The notes beneath the pieces are model-generated. The model searched no databases. It was not told the DNA's origin and saw nothing but the letters and a program-made list of their open reading frames with translations. A program made the translations under genes and the position numbers. From Campylobacter canadensis (lineage in GTDB: Bacteria > Campylobacterota > Campylobacteria > Campylobacterales > Campylobacteraceae): a stretch of 64,000 nt of DNA. Below are positions 27,461 to 36,995 of the stretch, one piece after another. Every line of letters begins with the position of its first letter. Within the stretch, counting starts at the first letter, position 1. The stretch spans positions 372,001 through 436,000 of the forward strand of contig NZ_CP035946.1 in assembly GCF_013177655.1 (NCBI RefSeq), read 5' to 3'.

Positions 27461-29302
27461 ATGAAAAAGTTTATTTCTATTGTTGCAGCTAGTATGATTT
27501 TTTCACAGGCTGCTTTTGCTATTGGTGGAGCTAGTGGAGCTAGGATTGATTGGCAAACTCAAGGAAAAATAGGTGCATTAGTGCTTGATGCTTATGGAAT
27601 TTCGCCTTTAAGTGCGGTTATTTTAAATGGTGGTTATGAATTAAGCGATATTAGTGTAAGTATAGTTCCTAAAAAAGATGGTCAAGAGCTTTCTTATAAA
27701 GTTAGCGAAAAAATGGCAAAAACTTATGGAGGAATACCTATTTTTGGTTTATATCCAGCATATTTAAACACCGTTAAAGTAAGTTATACTAAAACAGCAA
27801 ATAATAAAAGCGAAAAAGTAAAAGATGAGCTTTATAAAATAAGTACTTCAGGTATTAGTATTAAAGCAAGTGGTAATTTACATCAAAGAGGAGTACCTTT
27901 TGAGAGTGTAAAGGTATTAAAGGTTGATGATGAATTTAAAAACAGGCTTTATTTAGTAAATAACGCACCAGGAAAAATGCCAGGTATTAGCTCAAAGTCA
28001 ATTTGGAATAATCCAGCAGGTGGTGCTATGGAATGGGATGAAAATTCAAATGTGTTTATTATAGATACTAAAGGAGAAATTCGTTGGTATTTAAATCATG
28101 ATAAATTGATGGATTGGGATAATATTTATAAAAGAGGAATTATGATGGGCTTTCATCAAAATGATGATGGTGCTTTAACTTTTGGCTACGGACAAAGATA
28201 TGCAAAATATGATGTTTTAGGAAGAGAAATTTTTAATAAAAGATTACCAGCTGCTTATATTGATTTTTCACACGCAATGGATAATATGCAAAATGGACAT
28301 TATCTTTTAAGAGTTGCATCAGCAAATACCTTAAGAGCAGATGGAAAAAATGTAAGAACGGTAAGAGATGTTATAGTTGAGGTTGATAATAACGGCAATG
28401 TAGTTGATGAATGGAAATTATATGAAATTTTAGACCCTTATAGAAGCGATATCATTAAAGCACTTGATCAGGGTGCGGTTTGTCTTAATGTTGATGCTGC
28501 TAATGCAGGAAAAACTTTAAGCGATGAAGAATTAGCTAAGATGGATTCAAGCGATAAATTTGGAGATATTGCAGGTACTGGAATTGGTAGAAACTGGGCT
28601 CATGTAAATAGCGTTGATTATGACCCAAGTGATGATAGTATTATCATTTCTTCAAGACATCAAAGCGCTATTGTAAAAATAGGTAGAGATAAGAAAATAA
28701 AATGGATTTTAGGCGCTCACAAAGGTTGGAGCAAAGAATTTCAAAAATATTTATTACAGCCAGTTGATAGCAAGGGTAAAAAAATAGTTTGTGAAGATGG
28801 GTACAGTAAATGCCCAGGATATGAAAACGAAGAAGGCGGATTTGACTTTACTTGGACTCAGCACACTGCTTGGAGAATTGATAGCAAATCAAACAAGCGT
28901 TATATTTATGTAAGCGTATTTGATAATGGAGATGCAAGAGGAGCTGAACAACCTGCCTTTGCTTCTATGAAGTATTCAAGAGCTGTTATTTATAAAATTG
29001 ACCAAAAAAATATGAAAGTAGAGCAAATTTGGGAGTACGGTAAGCAAAGAGGTAATGAGTGGTATAGCCCAGTTACATCTTTAACTGAATATCACGCTGA
29101 TACCAATTCGCTTGTAGTTTATAGTGCTACAGCGGGAATGAGTTTTGATTTAAGTAAAGGTGTTGCGGTAGGAGAACCTAAGCCTGAATTAGATGAATTT
29201 AAATGGGGTGCAAAAACACCATCAGTGCAAATTCAATTTAGCGGAGCAGGGCTTGGATATCAAGCTATGCCTTTTGATGTAAATAAGGCTTTTAATCAAT
29301 AA
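27461..29302 (+). CDS. assT: Arylsulfate sulfotransferase, tandem second copy
   Basis: 613 aa with its own signal peptide (MKKFISIVAASMIFSQAAFA) and SD (AGGAGG). All catalytic segments of the first copy are kept (GRNWAHVNSV, SSRHQSAIVKIGRDKK, FTWTQHTAWRI), so both should be active. The N- and C-terminal thirds diverge clearly from copy one, while a block of 214 bases (28658-28871) is about 96 percent identical to 26801-27014, a sign of gene conversion. Different acceptor or donor preference of the two copies is plausible but unproved. Confidence 0.92.
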   Translation: MKKFISIVAASMIFSQAAFAIGGASGARIDWQTQGKIGALVLDAYGISPLSAVILNGGYELSDISVSIVPKKDGQELSYKVSEKMAKTYGGIPIFGLYPAYLNTVKVSYTKTANNKSEKVKDELYKISTSGISIKASGNLHQRGVPFESVKVLKVDDEFKNRLYLVNNAPGKMPGISSKSIWNNPAGGAMEWDENSNVFIIDTKGEIRWYLNHDKLMDWDNIYKRGIMMGFHQNDDGALTFGYGQRYAKYDVLGREIFNKRLPAAYIDFSHAMDNMQNGHYLLRVASANTLRADGKNVRTVRDVIVEVDNNGNVVDEWKLYEILDPYRSDIIKALDQGAVCLNVDAANAGKTLSDEELAKMDSSDKFGDIAGTGIGRNWAHVNSVDYDPSDDSIIISSRHQSAIVKIGRDKKIKWILGAHKGWSKEFQKYLLQPVDSKGKKIVCEDGYSKCPGYENEEGGFDFTWTQHTAWRIDSKSNKRYIYVSVFDNGDARGAEQPAFASMKYSRAVIYKIDQKNMKVEQIWEYGKQRGNEWYSPVTSLTEYHADTNSLVVYSATAGMSFDLSKGVAVGEPKPELDEFKWGAKTPSVQIQFSGAGLGYQAMPFDVNKAFNQ

Positions 29303-29319
29303 CTTCATTTAAAATTTAC

Positions 29320-29348
29320 AATACCCGTTACATTTTGTAACGGGTGTT
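29320..29348 (+). terminator. Strong hairpin after the second assT
   Basis: The stem AATACCCGTTAC / GTAACGGGTGTT (one wobble) with loop ATTTT begins 18 bases after the assT stop. It is followed by A rather than T on the plus strand, so it may protect the 3' end as well as terminate. Confidence 0.6.
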
Positions 29349-29427
29349 AAAAAAAATACTTATTTTTTTATACATCTTCTTATATTTTTTACTATATTTT
29401 AATTTTATCCCAACACAAGGAAAAATA

Positions 29428-30912
29428 GTGAAAGATTTAGATAAAAGTTTTTTAGGGCATCCAAAGGTCTTATTTTCTCTTTCTATGGTAGAAGTTTGGG
29501 AGAGATTTTCGTATTATGGAATAAGACCGCTTTTAGTTTTATTTATGAGTTTAAGCATCTTTGAAGGTGGATTTAATATGAGTACGCAGCAAGCTTCTAG
29601 CGTTGTTGGAGTATTTGCTGGTATGATTTATATTTTCACTATTCCAGGCGGATATTTAGCGGATAATTTTTTAGGACAAAAAAGAGCGGTTTTGCTCGGC
29701 TCTTTATTTATTGCTTTAGGGCATTTATGTATTGCTTTATCTTATTATATTAAGCCTATGTTTTTTGCAGGATTGTGCTTTATTGTAATTGGCTCAGGTT
29801 TGTTTAAAACCTGTATTAGTGTTATGGTTGGAATGCTTTATGCAAAAAATGATATTAGAAGGGATAGTGCTTTTACTATTTTTTATTCAGGAATTAATAT
29901 AGGAGCTTTTTTTGCACCTTTATTAGTTGGTATTGTGCTTGATAATTATGGTTATCATTTAGGCTTTGCAGTTGGTGGTGTAGCAATGCTTATAGCACTT
30001 ATTATTTTTTATTTTGTAAGTATGAAACATTATGATGAATTTATAAAATATAAAAAATTAGATAATTTTGATAGTTGTAAAATTAGCAATAAAACTATAT
30101 GTTTTTATATGTTTTTAACTATTGTTATTGTTTTTATCTTTATTGCTTTAGTGCATTTTAAAATAATTAATTTTTCTATTGTTAGTCTTTCTGTAAATCT
30201 TGTTAGTATTATTTTGCTTTTTAGTACGCTTTATTTTTTATATTTATTTTTCTTTAAAAAATTAAACAAAGACGAAAAAAAGAATTTAATTTTATTTGTT
30301 ATTTTATTTTTTGCTGCAGCTTTATTTTGGTCAATTTTTGAGCAAATGGCTACAACGCTTAATTTATTTGCTGATAAATTAGTAGATAAAAAAATATTTT
30401 CTTATGAAATTCCTACTTTATTTTTTCAATCACTTGACCCGCTTTATATAATTGTTTTTGCCCCACTTATTAGCTTGTTGTGGATAAAATTAAATAAACA
30501 TAATTTAAACATATCTTCATTAAGTAAATTCGCACTTGGTTTAATTGGTGCGGCTATTGGTTTTTATATTATGTATTTAGCTGCTAGTAGCATAGTAGAA
30601 AATAATGCTAAGGTAAGTTATTGGTATTTAGTAATTAGTATATTATTTTTAGCACTTGGAGAGCTTTGTTTGTCTCCTGTTGGGCTTTCAATAATGAGTA
30701 AAATAGCACCTAAAAGTATTAAATCTCAAGTTATGGGATTATGGTTTGTTGCTAGTTCTTTGGGCAATGTTATTGCAGGTTATATTGGTGGTAAGGTTGA
30801 TACAAATAATGTAAGCCAATTACCTAATTTATTTCTTTATTGTGTTTATGCTTTATTATTTGTAGCTTTTATACTATTTGTAATAAAAAGATTTGTAAAG
30901 GAGAGTGAATGA
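29428..30912 (+). CDS. POT-family proton-coupled peptide transporter
   Basis: 494 aa from a GTG start at 29428 (AAGGAAAAATAGTG); the frame stays open upstream to 29344 but that includes the terminator hairpin, so I reject it. The PTR2 signatures are clear: MVEVWERFSYYGIRPLLVLF with the ExxERFxYY motif, and the FYSGINIGAFFAPLLVG segment. About 14 helices. It imports di- and tripeptides with protons. Its stop overlaps the start of an Xaa-Pro aminopeptidase gene, so the peptides can be cleaved after uptake. The same pair exists in C. jejuni. Confidence 0.9.
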   Translation: MKDLDKSFLGHPKVLFSLSMVEVWERFSYYGIRPLLVLFMSLSIFEGGFNMSTQQASSVVGVFAGMIYIFTIPGGYLADNFLGQKRAVLLGSLFIALGHLCIALSYYIKPMFFAGLCFIVIGSGLFKTCISVMVGMLYAKNDIRRDSAFTIFYSGINIGAFFAPLLVGIVLDNYGYHLGFAVGGVAMLIALIIFYFVSMKHYDEFIKYKKLDNFDSCKISNKTICFYMFLTIVIVFIFIALVHFKIINFSIVSLSVNLVSIILLFSTLYFLYLFFFKKLNKDEKKNLILFVILFFAAALFWSIFEQMATTLNLFADKLVDKKIFSYEIPTLFFQSLDPLYIIVFAPLISLLWIKLNKHNLNISSLSKFALGLIGAAIGFYIMYLAASSIVENNAKVSYWYLVISILFLALGELCLSPVGLSIMSKIAPKSIKSQVMGLWFVASSLGNVIAGYIGGKVDTNNVSQLPNLFLYCVYALLFVAFILFVIKRFVKESE

Positions 30913-32666
30913 GCGTTTATAAAAAAAGAATTTCTTTAATTCAAAATAGTTTAAATAATTTAGATGGGTATTTGATTTTAAGTGCTGATTGTCATTTAAA
31001 CGAATACCTGCCAGAGCATTTTAAAATAAGAGAATTTTTAAGTGGTTTTGATGGTTCTTATGCAGTTTTGCTTATTTTAAAGCATAAGGCTTATTTATGG
31101 ACTGATGGAAGATATTATTTACAAGCTGAAAAGCAGCTTAAAGACAGTGGAATTATTTTGCAAAAACAAAATAAAGAAAACACTTATTTATCCTTTTTAA
31201 AAGAGCAAAAAAACTTTGTTTTAGGGATTGATTTTAGGCTTTTAGCAATTAATATAAAAGAAGAATTAGAAAAAATAAATATAAAGCTAGTAGATATTGA
31301 TTTGATTTCTAATATTTGGGAAAATAGAGCAACTTTACCTAAGCAAAAGGTATTTATTCACGATATAAAATACGCAATAAATTCAACTAAAGAAAAACTT
31401 ACTTTAATTAAAGAAGCTTTAAAAAATAAAAATTGTACATCTACTTTTATCTCAAGCCTTGATGATATTGCTTATATTCTTAATTTAAGAGGTAGCGATA
31501 TTGCTTATAACCCTGTATTTTTATCTCATTTATTAATTACAAATGAAAAAAGTATTTTATTTATAGATGAAGATAAAATTAATGAAGAGATAAAAGAGCT
31601 TTTATTAAAGGATAATATTTTTATTATGCCTTATGAAAGTGCATTTAATGAATTAAGCTTATTAAGACAAGAAAATATTTTAATTGATAGTGCAAAATGT
31701 GTAGCTTATTTTTTAAAAGCCTTTCATTCTAGTGTAAAAATAACTTATAATATAAATATAAGTACTTTATTAAAAGCTTGCAAAAATGATGAGCAAATAA
31801 AGCATATTAAGGATGCTATGCTTTTTGATGCTATTGCTTTAAGTAAATTTTATTTTTGGCTTGAAAATGAATATTTAAATAATAATTTTTATGATGAAAA
31901 CGAACTAAGTGATAAATTAACCCAGTTTAGAGCGCAAAATGATTTATATCTTCAAGATAGTTTTACAAATATAATTGCAATGAATGAAAATGCAGCCTTG
32001 CCACATTATAAAGCAAAAGATAATCCTAAAAAAATGCAAAAAAACACACTTTTATTAATTGATTCAGGCGCACAGTATTTAAATGGTACAACTGATATTA
32101 CAAGGGTTAGTATTTATGGGCAAAGTACAAAAGAGCAAAGAATTGATTACACTTTAGTTTTAAAAGCGCATATTGCAATATCAAGTACAATTTTTCCAAA
32201 AGATATCGCCTTGCCTTTGCTAGATAGCATAACAAGAGCGCCTTTGTGGAAAGAAGGTATTGACTTTATGCATGGAACTGGGCATGGGGTTGGATACTGC
32301 TTAAATGTGCATGAAGGACCTAATGTGCTTTCGTATTATGCCAATATTAATGAAAATATGAAAGCCAAACTAGGAATGATAAGCTCCATTGAACCAGGGA
32401 TTTATAGAGTAAATAAATGGGGGATTAGACTTGAGAATTTAGTTTATATCAAAGAGGCTTTTAAAAGTGAGTTTGCGCAATTTTATAAATTTGAAAATCT
32501 TACTTTATTTTTCTTTGAAAAAGATTGCATTGAAATATCTTTGTTAAATGAAGCTGAAAAAGAATGGATAAATAATTATCATAAAGAAGTGTTTTTAAAA
32601 TTGAAAAATCATTTTGAAGATGAAAAAATCTTAAAATGGCTTGAAAAAAAATGTGAAAAGATTTAA
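30909..32666 (+). CDS. pepP: M24-family Xaa-Pro aminopeptidase
   Basis: 585 aa, the long three-domain form. Two creatinase-like N-terminal domains (residues about 1-310) precede the pita-bread catalytic domain. Metal ligands are visible in order: two Asp (LIDSGAQYLNGTTDITR), His (MHGTGHGVGYCLN), Glu (SSIEPGIYR) and Glu (GIRLENLVY). It removes N-terminal residues before proline in the cytoplasm. It overlaps the peptide transporter gene by four bases (ATGA), giving a transport-and-digest operon. Confidence 0.9.
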   Translation: MSVYKKRISLIQNSLNNLDGYLILSADCHLNEYLPEHFKIREFLSGFDGSYAVLLILKHKAYLWTDGRYYLQAEKQLKDSGIILQKQNKENTYLSFLKEQKNFVLGIDFRLLAINIKEELEKINIKLVDIDLISNIWENRATLPKQKVFIHDIKYAINSTKEKLTLIKEALKNKNCTSTFISSLDDIAYILNLRGSDIAYNPVFLSHLLITNEKSILFIDEDKINEEIKELLLKDNIFIMPYESAFNELSLLRQENILIDSAKCVAYFLKAFHSSVKITYNINISTLLKACKNDEQIKHIKDAMLFDAIALSKFYFWLENEYLNNNFYDENELSDKLTQFRAQNDLYLQDSFTNIIAMNENAALPHYKAKDNPKKMQKNTLLLIDSGAQYLNGTTDITRVSIYGQSTKEQRIDYTLVLKAHIAISSTIFPKDIALPLLDSITRAPLWKEGIDFMHGTGHGVGYCLNVHEGPNVLSYYANINENMKAKLGMISSIEPGIYRVNKWGIRLENLVYIKEAFKSEFAQFYKFENLTLFFFEKDCIEISLLNEAEKEWINNYHKEVFLKLKNHFEDEKILKWLEKKCEKI

Positions 32667-32783
32667 TTTTATTTAGCTTATCTGTGTAAATTTTACACCT
32701 TTTAAAAAAAAATGTGTAAAAAAATACACAGAATTTATTATCTTTATATGATAATAAAAAATATTTTATTTTTAAGGATTAAG

Positions 32784-33971
32784 ATGCAAAAGAATAATTA
32801 CTTTTCACTTTCTATTTTAACTTCGTTATTTTTTATGATGGGACTTTTAACCGTTTTAAACGATACTTTAATCCCACATTTAAAAGAATTATTTGAATTA
32901 ACTTATTTTCAATCGTCTTTAATTCAGTTTTGTTTTTTCGGTGCTTATTTTATAACATCTAGTTTTTTTGGTAAATTGATACAAAAAATAGGTTATCAAG
33001 CTTCTGTGTCTTTAGGTTTTTTTATTGCTGCTTGTGGGTGTTTATTGTTTTACCCTGCTGCAAAAACTCAAGTTTATACAATCTTTTTAGCAGCTTTATT
33101 TGTTTTAGCTAGTGGGGTTGTGCTTTTACAAGTAACGGGAAATCCTTTTGTAACTTTATTATCAAAAAAAGAAGATACCGCAAGAAATCTAGCCTTAGTA
33201 CAAGCTTTTAATTCTTTAGGAACTACAGTTGGACCTATTATTGGTTTTTATTTGATTTTAGAAAATGCAAATACAATTGATGAGAAAATATGGTCAATTC
33301 AACAACCTTATTTAATAATAGCAATATTTTTAATTTTTCTTGCTTTATTTGTAAAATTCGTAGTTAAATTACCTGATACAAGGGTGATTGCAGAAGAAAT
33401 CAGTCAAACAAATAACGATACAAGAACAAGTGCTTGGCAATATGCTAAATTAAGATTTGGCGCTTTAGGAATTTTTTGTTATGTTGGAGCTGAGGTTGCT
33501 ATTGGCTCATTTTTAATGCTTTATTTAATGGAAATAGCAAATTACACAAAAAGCGAAGCGGCTCATTATTTATCGTATTATTGGGGTCTTGCTATGTGTG
33601 GGCGTTTTGTTGGAGGTGCTCTTTTAAATAAATGCAAAGCTTCAGCCTTACTTGCTATTTGCGCTCTTATGAATGTTTTAGTTATTTTATTAATCGTGTG
33701 TGTGAATTTAAATGCTGGTTGTATGATTTTTATAGGATTGTTTAATTCAATTATGTTTCCAACTATTTTTTCACTAGCTACTAAGGATTTAGGACGCAAT
33801 ACTTCTCAAGCAAGTGGAATTATATGTATAGCAATTTTTGGCGGGGCAATTATTCCACCTGTACAAGCTTTGATTATGGATTATTGTGATATGAATTTAT
33901 CTTATATTGTTCCTGCGCTTTGTTATTTATATATTTTATTCTTTGCAAGAAAGGCAGATAATTTAGATTAA
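32784..33971 (+). CDS. FucP-type MFS sugar transporter
   Basis: 395 aa from the start at 32784 (MQKNNYFSLSILTSLFFMMG) behind TTTAAGGATTAAG. A 12-helix MFS protein of the FHS (fucose/glucose/galactose:H+) family, recognised from FFMMGLLTVLNDTLIPHL, ALVQAFNSLGTTVGPIIG and the C-terminal IFGGAIIPPVQALIMD. The sugar is not predictable from sequence; no sugar-catabolic gene is next to it. It has its own gap upstream and a bidirectional terminator behind it. Confidence 0.85.
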   Translation: MQKNNYFSLSILTSLFFMMGLLTVLNDTLIPHLKELFELTYFQSSLIQFCFFGAYFITSSFFGKLIQKIGYQASVSLGFFIAACGCLLFYPAAKTQVYTIFLAALFVLASGVVLLQVTGNPFVTLLSKKEDTARNLALVQAFNSLGTTVGPIIGFYLILENANTIDEKIWSIQQPYLIIAIFLIFLALFVKFVVKLPDTRVIAEEISQTNNDTRTSAWQYAKLRFGALGIFCYVGAEVAIGSFLMLYLMEIANYTKSEAAHYLSYYWGLAMCGRFVGGALLNKCKASALLAICALMNVLVILLIVCVNLNAGCMIFIGLFNSIMFPTIFSLATKDLGRNTSQASGIICIAIFGGAIIPPVQALIMDYCDMNLSYIVPALCYLYILFFARKADNLD

Positions 33972-33995
33972 ATCCATAGAATTTTTCTATGGATT
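33971..33995. terminator. Bidirectional terminator between the sugar transporter and cheR
   Basis: A perfect 11-bp stem AATCCATAGAA / TTCTATGGATT with a TTT loop is followed by a T-rich tail (ATATTTTTTT). It lies exactly between two convergent genes and overlaps both stop-codon regions. Confidence 0.8.
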
Positions 33996-34824
33996 ATATT
34001 TTTTTATAATAAGTACAAGAGCTAGAATACTCCTTTTGCAATGATGAATGCGATGGAACCAAATCAGCATGTCCTGCAAAAAACAAACCATTAAAATTAA
34101 GCATTTTAGAAAAATTATCCACAAGGCGAAATTTGTATTCTTCGTTAAAATAAATCATCATATTTCTTGAAAGTATAATATCAAACTTACCAAGCTCTAA
34201 AAATTCTTTTGAAAATACATTTACAACTTTAAAAGTTGGAGAAAATAAGTGTTTTTTAATTTTATATTCATCATTTTCTTCATCAAAATATTTATTTATT
34301 AAATACGAATCAAGATTATACAAAGAGCGTTTTGAATATGTTGCACTTTTTGCCTTTTGTATTATTTGAGTATTAATATCAATTCCTGTTATATTTAAAT
34401 TAAAAAGCCCTTCTTCACTTGCAAGCATTAAAATAGAATAAACTTCTTCTCCGCTAGAACAAGGAGCTACTAGAATATTTCTTAAGCTAGGATTAAGTTT
34501 TATCATATAAATTAATTCTTTTAATTGTTTTAATTCTCTGTAAAAATATGTTTCACAAACGGTTATTAAATCAAATAATTCTTGCTTTAAATTTTGATTA
34601 AAATCTATTTGTCTTTCAAGCTCTTTAAAAGATGAAATATTATTTGAACAAGCAAATTTTATTAATTTTGATGAAATGGTATTTTTTTTAACTTCTAAAT
34701 CAATTCCGCAAATTATTCTAATTTTATTTATTAAAGAATCAAATTCAGCAGCATTATTTATAAATTCAACACTTTTTTCTTCATTATTTGTATTATTTTT
34801 ATTTTTATTAAACATATTAAACAT
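33994..34824 (-). CDS. cheR: Chemoreceptor glutamate methyltransferase CheR
   Basis: 276 aa. An N-terminal helical CheR domain (residues about 25-100) precedes the SAM-dependent methyltransferase domain with VAPCSSGEEVYSILMLA, NITGIDIN and the CheR motif FDIILSRNMMIYF. It methylates Glu residues of chemoreceptors for adaptation. It begins where cheB ends (shared base 34824). The N-terminal Asn/Lys-rich extension (MFNMFNKNKNNTN) is low complexity. Confidence 0.93.
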   Translation of the reverse strand: MFNMFNKNKNNTNNEEKSVEFINNAAEFDSLINKIRIICGIDLEVKKNTISSKLIKFACSNNISSFKELERQIDFNQNLKQELFDLITVCETYFYRELKQLKELIYMIKLNPSLRNILVAPCSSGEEVYSILMLASEEGLFNLNITGIDINTQIIQKAKSATYSKRSLYNLDSYLINKYFDEENDEYKIKKHLFSPTFKVVNVFSKEFLELGKFDIILSRNMMIYFNEEYKFRLVDNFSKMLNFNGLFFAGHADLVPSHSSLQKEYSSSCTYYKKI

Positions 34825-35375
34825 TAAAAATCCTTTAAAAAAGAGATTAATTCTTTTTGCATATCTTGTATATTTAATTGTGTTAATTGATTATTAAGCT
34901 CGTAAGCTCTTTTTGGCATTCCATACACTATACAAGATTCTTCACTTTCCCCAATACATTTTACACCTTTTTTGTATAACTCAAAAAGCCCTTTAGCCCC
35001 ATCATCACCAATACCAGTTAGCAAAATTGCCATCATTTTATAATCTCTTGCAATTTTACTAGCGCTTAAAAATAATAAATCTACATTAGGCACAAAGGGA
35101 AAAGTACCATTGTTAAACGAGGCTCTTAAATTTAGATTTAATTCTGTATTATGTTGGCAAATATATATTTTATCTTCTAAAAAACAAGGGCTATCAAGTA
35201 AAACAACCTCGCTTTTACACTCTTTATTTAATTGATTTGCATAACTTGGTAAAAAATTTGCTTGCATATGTTGAGCAATAATTATGCTTGTATTTTTTAA
35301 TTCTAAATCTTTTATTAAAAATTTAATTTGAGAAGGTCCGCCTGTGCTAGCACCTATTAAAACTACTTTTTTCAT
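34824..35375 (-). CDS. cheB: Chemoreceptor methylesterase CheB without receiver domain
   Basis: 183 aa from the start at 35375 (MKKVVLIGASTGGPSQIKF; AAGGAAATATTT before it). The catalytic triad is Ser in GASTGGP, His in IIAQHMQANFL and Asp in LTGIGDDGAKGL. There is no CheY-like receiver domain, as known for Campylobacter CheB, so activity cannot be set by CheA phosphorylation of an own domain. The start overlaps the stop of the MFS gene by four bases. Confidence 0.93.
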   Translation of the reverse strand: MKKVVLIGASTGGPSQIKFLIKDLELKNTSIIIAQHMQANFLPSYANQLNKECKSEVVLLDSPCFLEDKIYICQHNTELNLNLRASFNNGTFPFVPNVDLLFLSASKIARDYKMMAILLTGIGDDGAKGLFELYKKGVKCIGESEESCIVYGMPKRAYELNNQLTQLNIQDMQKELISFLKDF

Positions 35376-36631
35376 AAATATTTCCTTGTAAAATAAAGCC
35401 AATAAAAGGCTGCAAATATAAAAATACTCCCCATAAAAATACTAATATTAGCTAAGCTAATTGCAAGGTTGTTAAACAAATAACCAACTAAAATTGTAAG
35501 CAATAGACTAAAGGCAACATAGACCATATCAACATAAGCAATTACTCTTCCATAATATTTTTTATCACAAGAATTTTGTATTTGAGTATAAGTATAAGAC
35601 CATATTGTGCTAGTGCAAAAACCAGCTACAAGCATTCCAACTAGTGATAAATAAAAAGAAAATTGAAAAATCGCCCATATAATAATGCCAAAGCCTTGTG
35701 CTAAATATAAATAAAATAAGCTATTTTTATTAGCAATCTTACTTAAAATAAGTGGTCCAATTACTAAAGAACAAGCCCTAAAGGTATTGCTAAGCCCTAT
35801 TAACAAAGCTACACTTAAGGTTTGTTTTAAAAAATATACCTTATTTAAATACTCATAACTTGCAAGATAGTTAATTATCGCATCGTAAGTTGTAGCGCCT
35901 ATAACCCCGTGTAATAACATAAGATGGATTATTTTTTTGTTTAACTTAATGTAAGCAATTCCTTGCAACAACATAATATAAGCTTTTTTAAAGCTTAACT
36001 TTTTTGTTTCTTTGTTTAGCTTTAAAAAAAATAGCAAATAAAGCGCAATACAAAAAAGAATACAATCTAAAATAAAAGCAGCCTTAATTCCAAAATAATG
36101 GCAAAACACTCCAGCAGCAGCCATTCCCGTTGTATATGATACAGCCCAAATTATTGAAAATAATTCGTTTGCTAGTTTTAATTCTTCCTTAGAAAATATA
36201 TGCGGAATAACACTCATTTCGGTTTGAAAATAAATACTAGCAACGGTTATTCTTACAAAAATTAAGAAAAATAAAAAATAAATATAACTAGCATCCTTTA
36301 TAAAAAGTAACAAAAATACAGAAATTAATTCTACAATAACCATTGTCATCATCAGTTTTTTAGAATTGAAATTATCAATTAAAATTCCGCTAAAAGGTGC
36401 TAATAATATAGGCGGCAAAAAAGCACACATAACACTAGCACTAATTGCCCAATTTTTTACACTTTTTGATGAAAAGTCTCCCCAATCTACTAGGCTAAAA
36501 TCAAAACCAATAAGCATAGTATAAACACCAACTTGTGAAAACCATGCACCAAAATAAGTTATAAATTGTACTAAAACTAAAATCGCATAATTTTTATTAT
36601 TTTTTATTAATTTTGCATAGGATTTAAACAT
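35372..36631 (-). CDS. MFS transporter, MFS_3/EntS-like
   Basis: 419 aa with 12 helices. The N-terminus (YAILVLVQFITYFGAWFSQVGVY) and the loop NFNSKKLM after helix 2 fit the MFS_3 group of exporters related to EntS. The substrate is unknown. The gene overlaps acpS upstream by eight bases and cheB downstream by four, so it is locked into a flagellar/chemotaxis operon for no evident reason. Confidence 0.75.
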   Translation of the reverse strand: MFKSYAKLIKNNKNYAILVLVQFITYFGAWFSQVGVYTMLIGFDFSLVDWGDFSSKSVKNWAISASVMCAFLPPILLAPFSGILIDNFNSKKLMMTMVIVELISVFLLLFIKDASYIYFLFFLIFVRITVASIYFQTEMSVIPHIFSKEELKLANELFSIIWAVSYTTGMAAAGVFCHYFGIKAAFILDCILFCIALYLLFFLKLNKETKKLSFKKAYIMLLQGIAYIKLNKKIIHLMLLHGVIGATTYDAIINYLASYEYLNKVYFLKQTLSVALLIGLSNTFRACSLVIGPLILSKIANKNSLFYLYLAQGFGIIIWAIFQFSFYLSLVGMLVAGFCTSTIWSYTYTQIQNSCDKKYYGRVIAYVDMVYVAFSLLLTILVGYLFNNLAISLANISIFMGSIFIFAAFYWLYFTRKYL

Positions 36632-36989
36632 TGTTAAATTCCACTAATACCACAGCCATTGCAATACCAGCATCATGTGAAATGCTAAGGCTTGCATTTT
36701 TTATATTAAATTCTTTTATTGTTTTATTGCTAAAGCTAATTAGCGGTTGGCCTAAATTATCTTTACTTAGTAAAACATCTTTAAAAGTACAAGTAGGGCT
36801 AATGCCTACACCTAAAGCCTTTAAAGCAGCTTCTTTAGCAGCAAAATAACCCGCTAAAGAATTTGCATTTAATTTTAAATGTTGTATTTCTGTAGTTGAT
36901 AAGATTTTGTTTATAAAGCTATTTTTAATTTTAGAATTTAAAATTTTTTCAATTCTTTTTACATCAACTACATCACAACCAATTTTCAT
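36624..36989 (-). CDS. acpS: Holo-[acyl-carrier-protein] synthase
   Basis: 121 aa. It shows the family start MKIGCDVVDVKRIEKILN with the magnesium Asp, and FAAKEAALKALG with the catalytic Glu-Lys. It adds 4'-phosphopantetheine from CoA to acyl carrier protein. It lies six bases after fliL, as in C. jejuni. Confidence 0.95.
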   Translation of the reverse strand: MKIGCDVVDVKRIEKILNSKIKNSFINKILSTTEIQHLKLNANSLAGYFAAKEAALKALGVGISPTCTFKDVLLSKDNLGQPLISFSNKTIKEFNIKNASLSISHDAGIAMAVVLVEFNNV

Positions 36990-36995
36990 ATAATT

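Noticed and set aside
29344-29427. Longer N-terminus of the peptide transporter starting with GTG at 29344
   Set aside because: It would begin inside a strong hairpin and has no ribosome site, while GTG at 29428 has AAGGA at proper distance and gives the normal family N-terminus.
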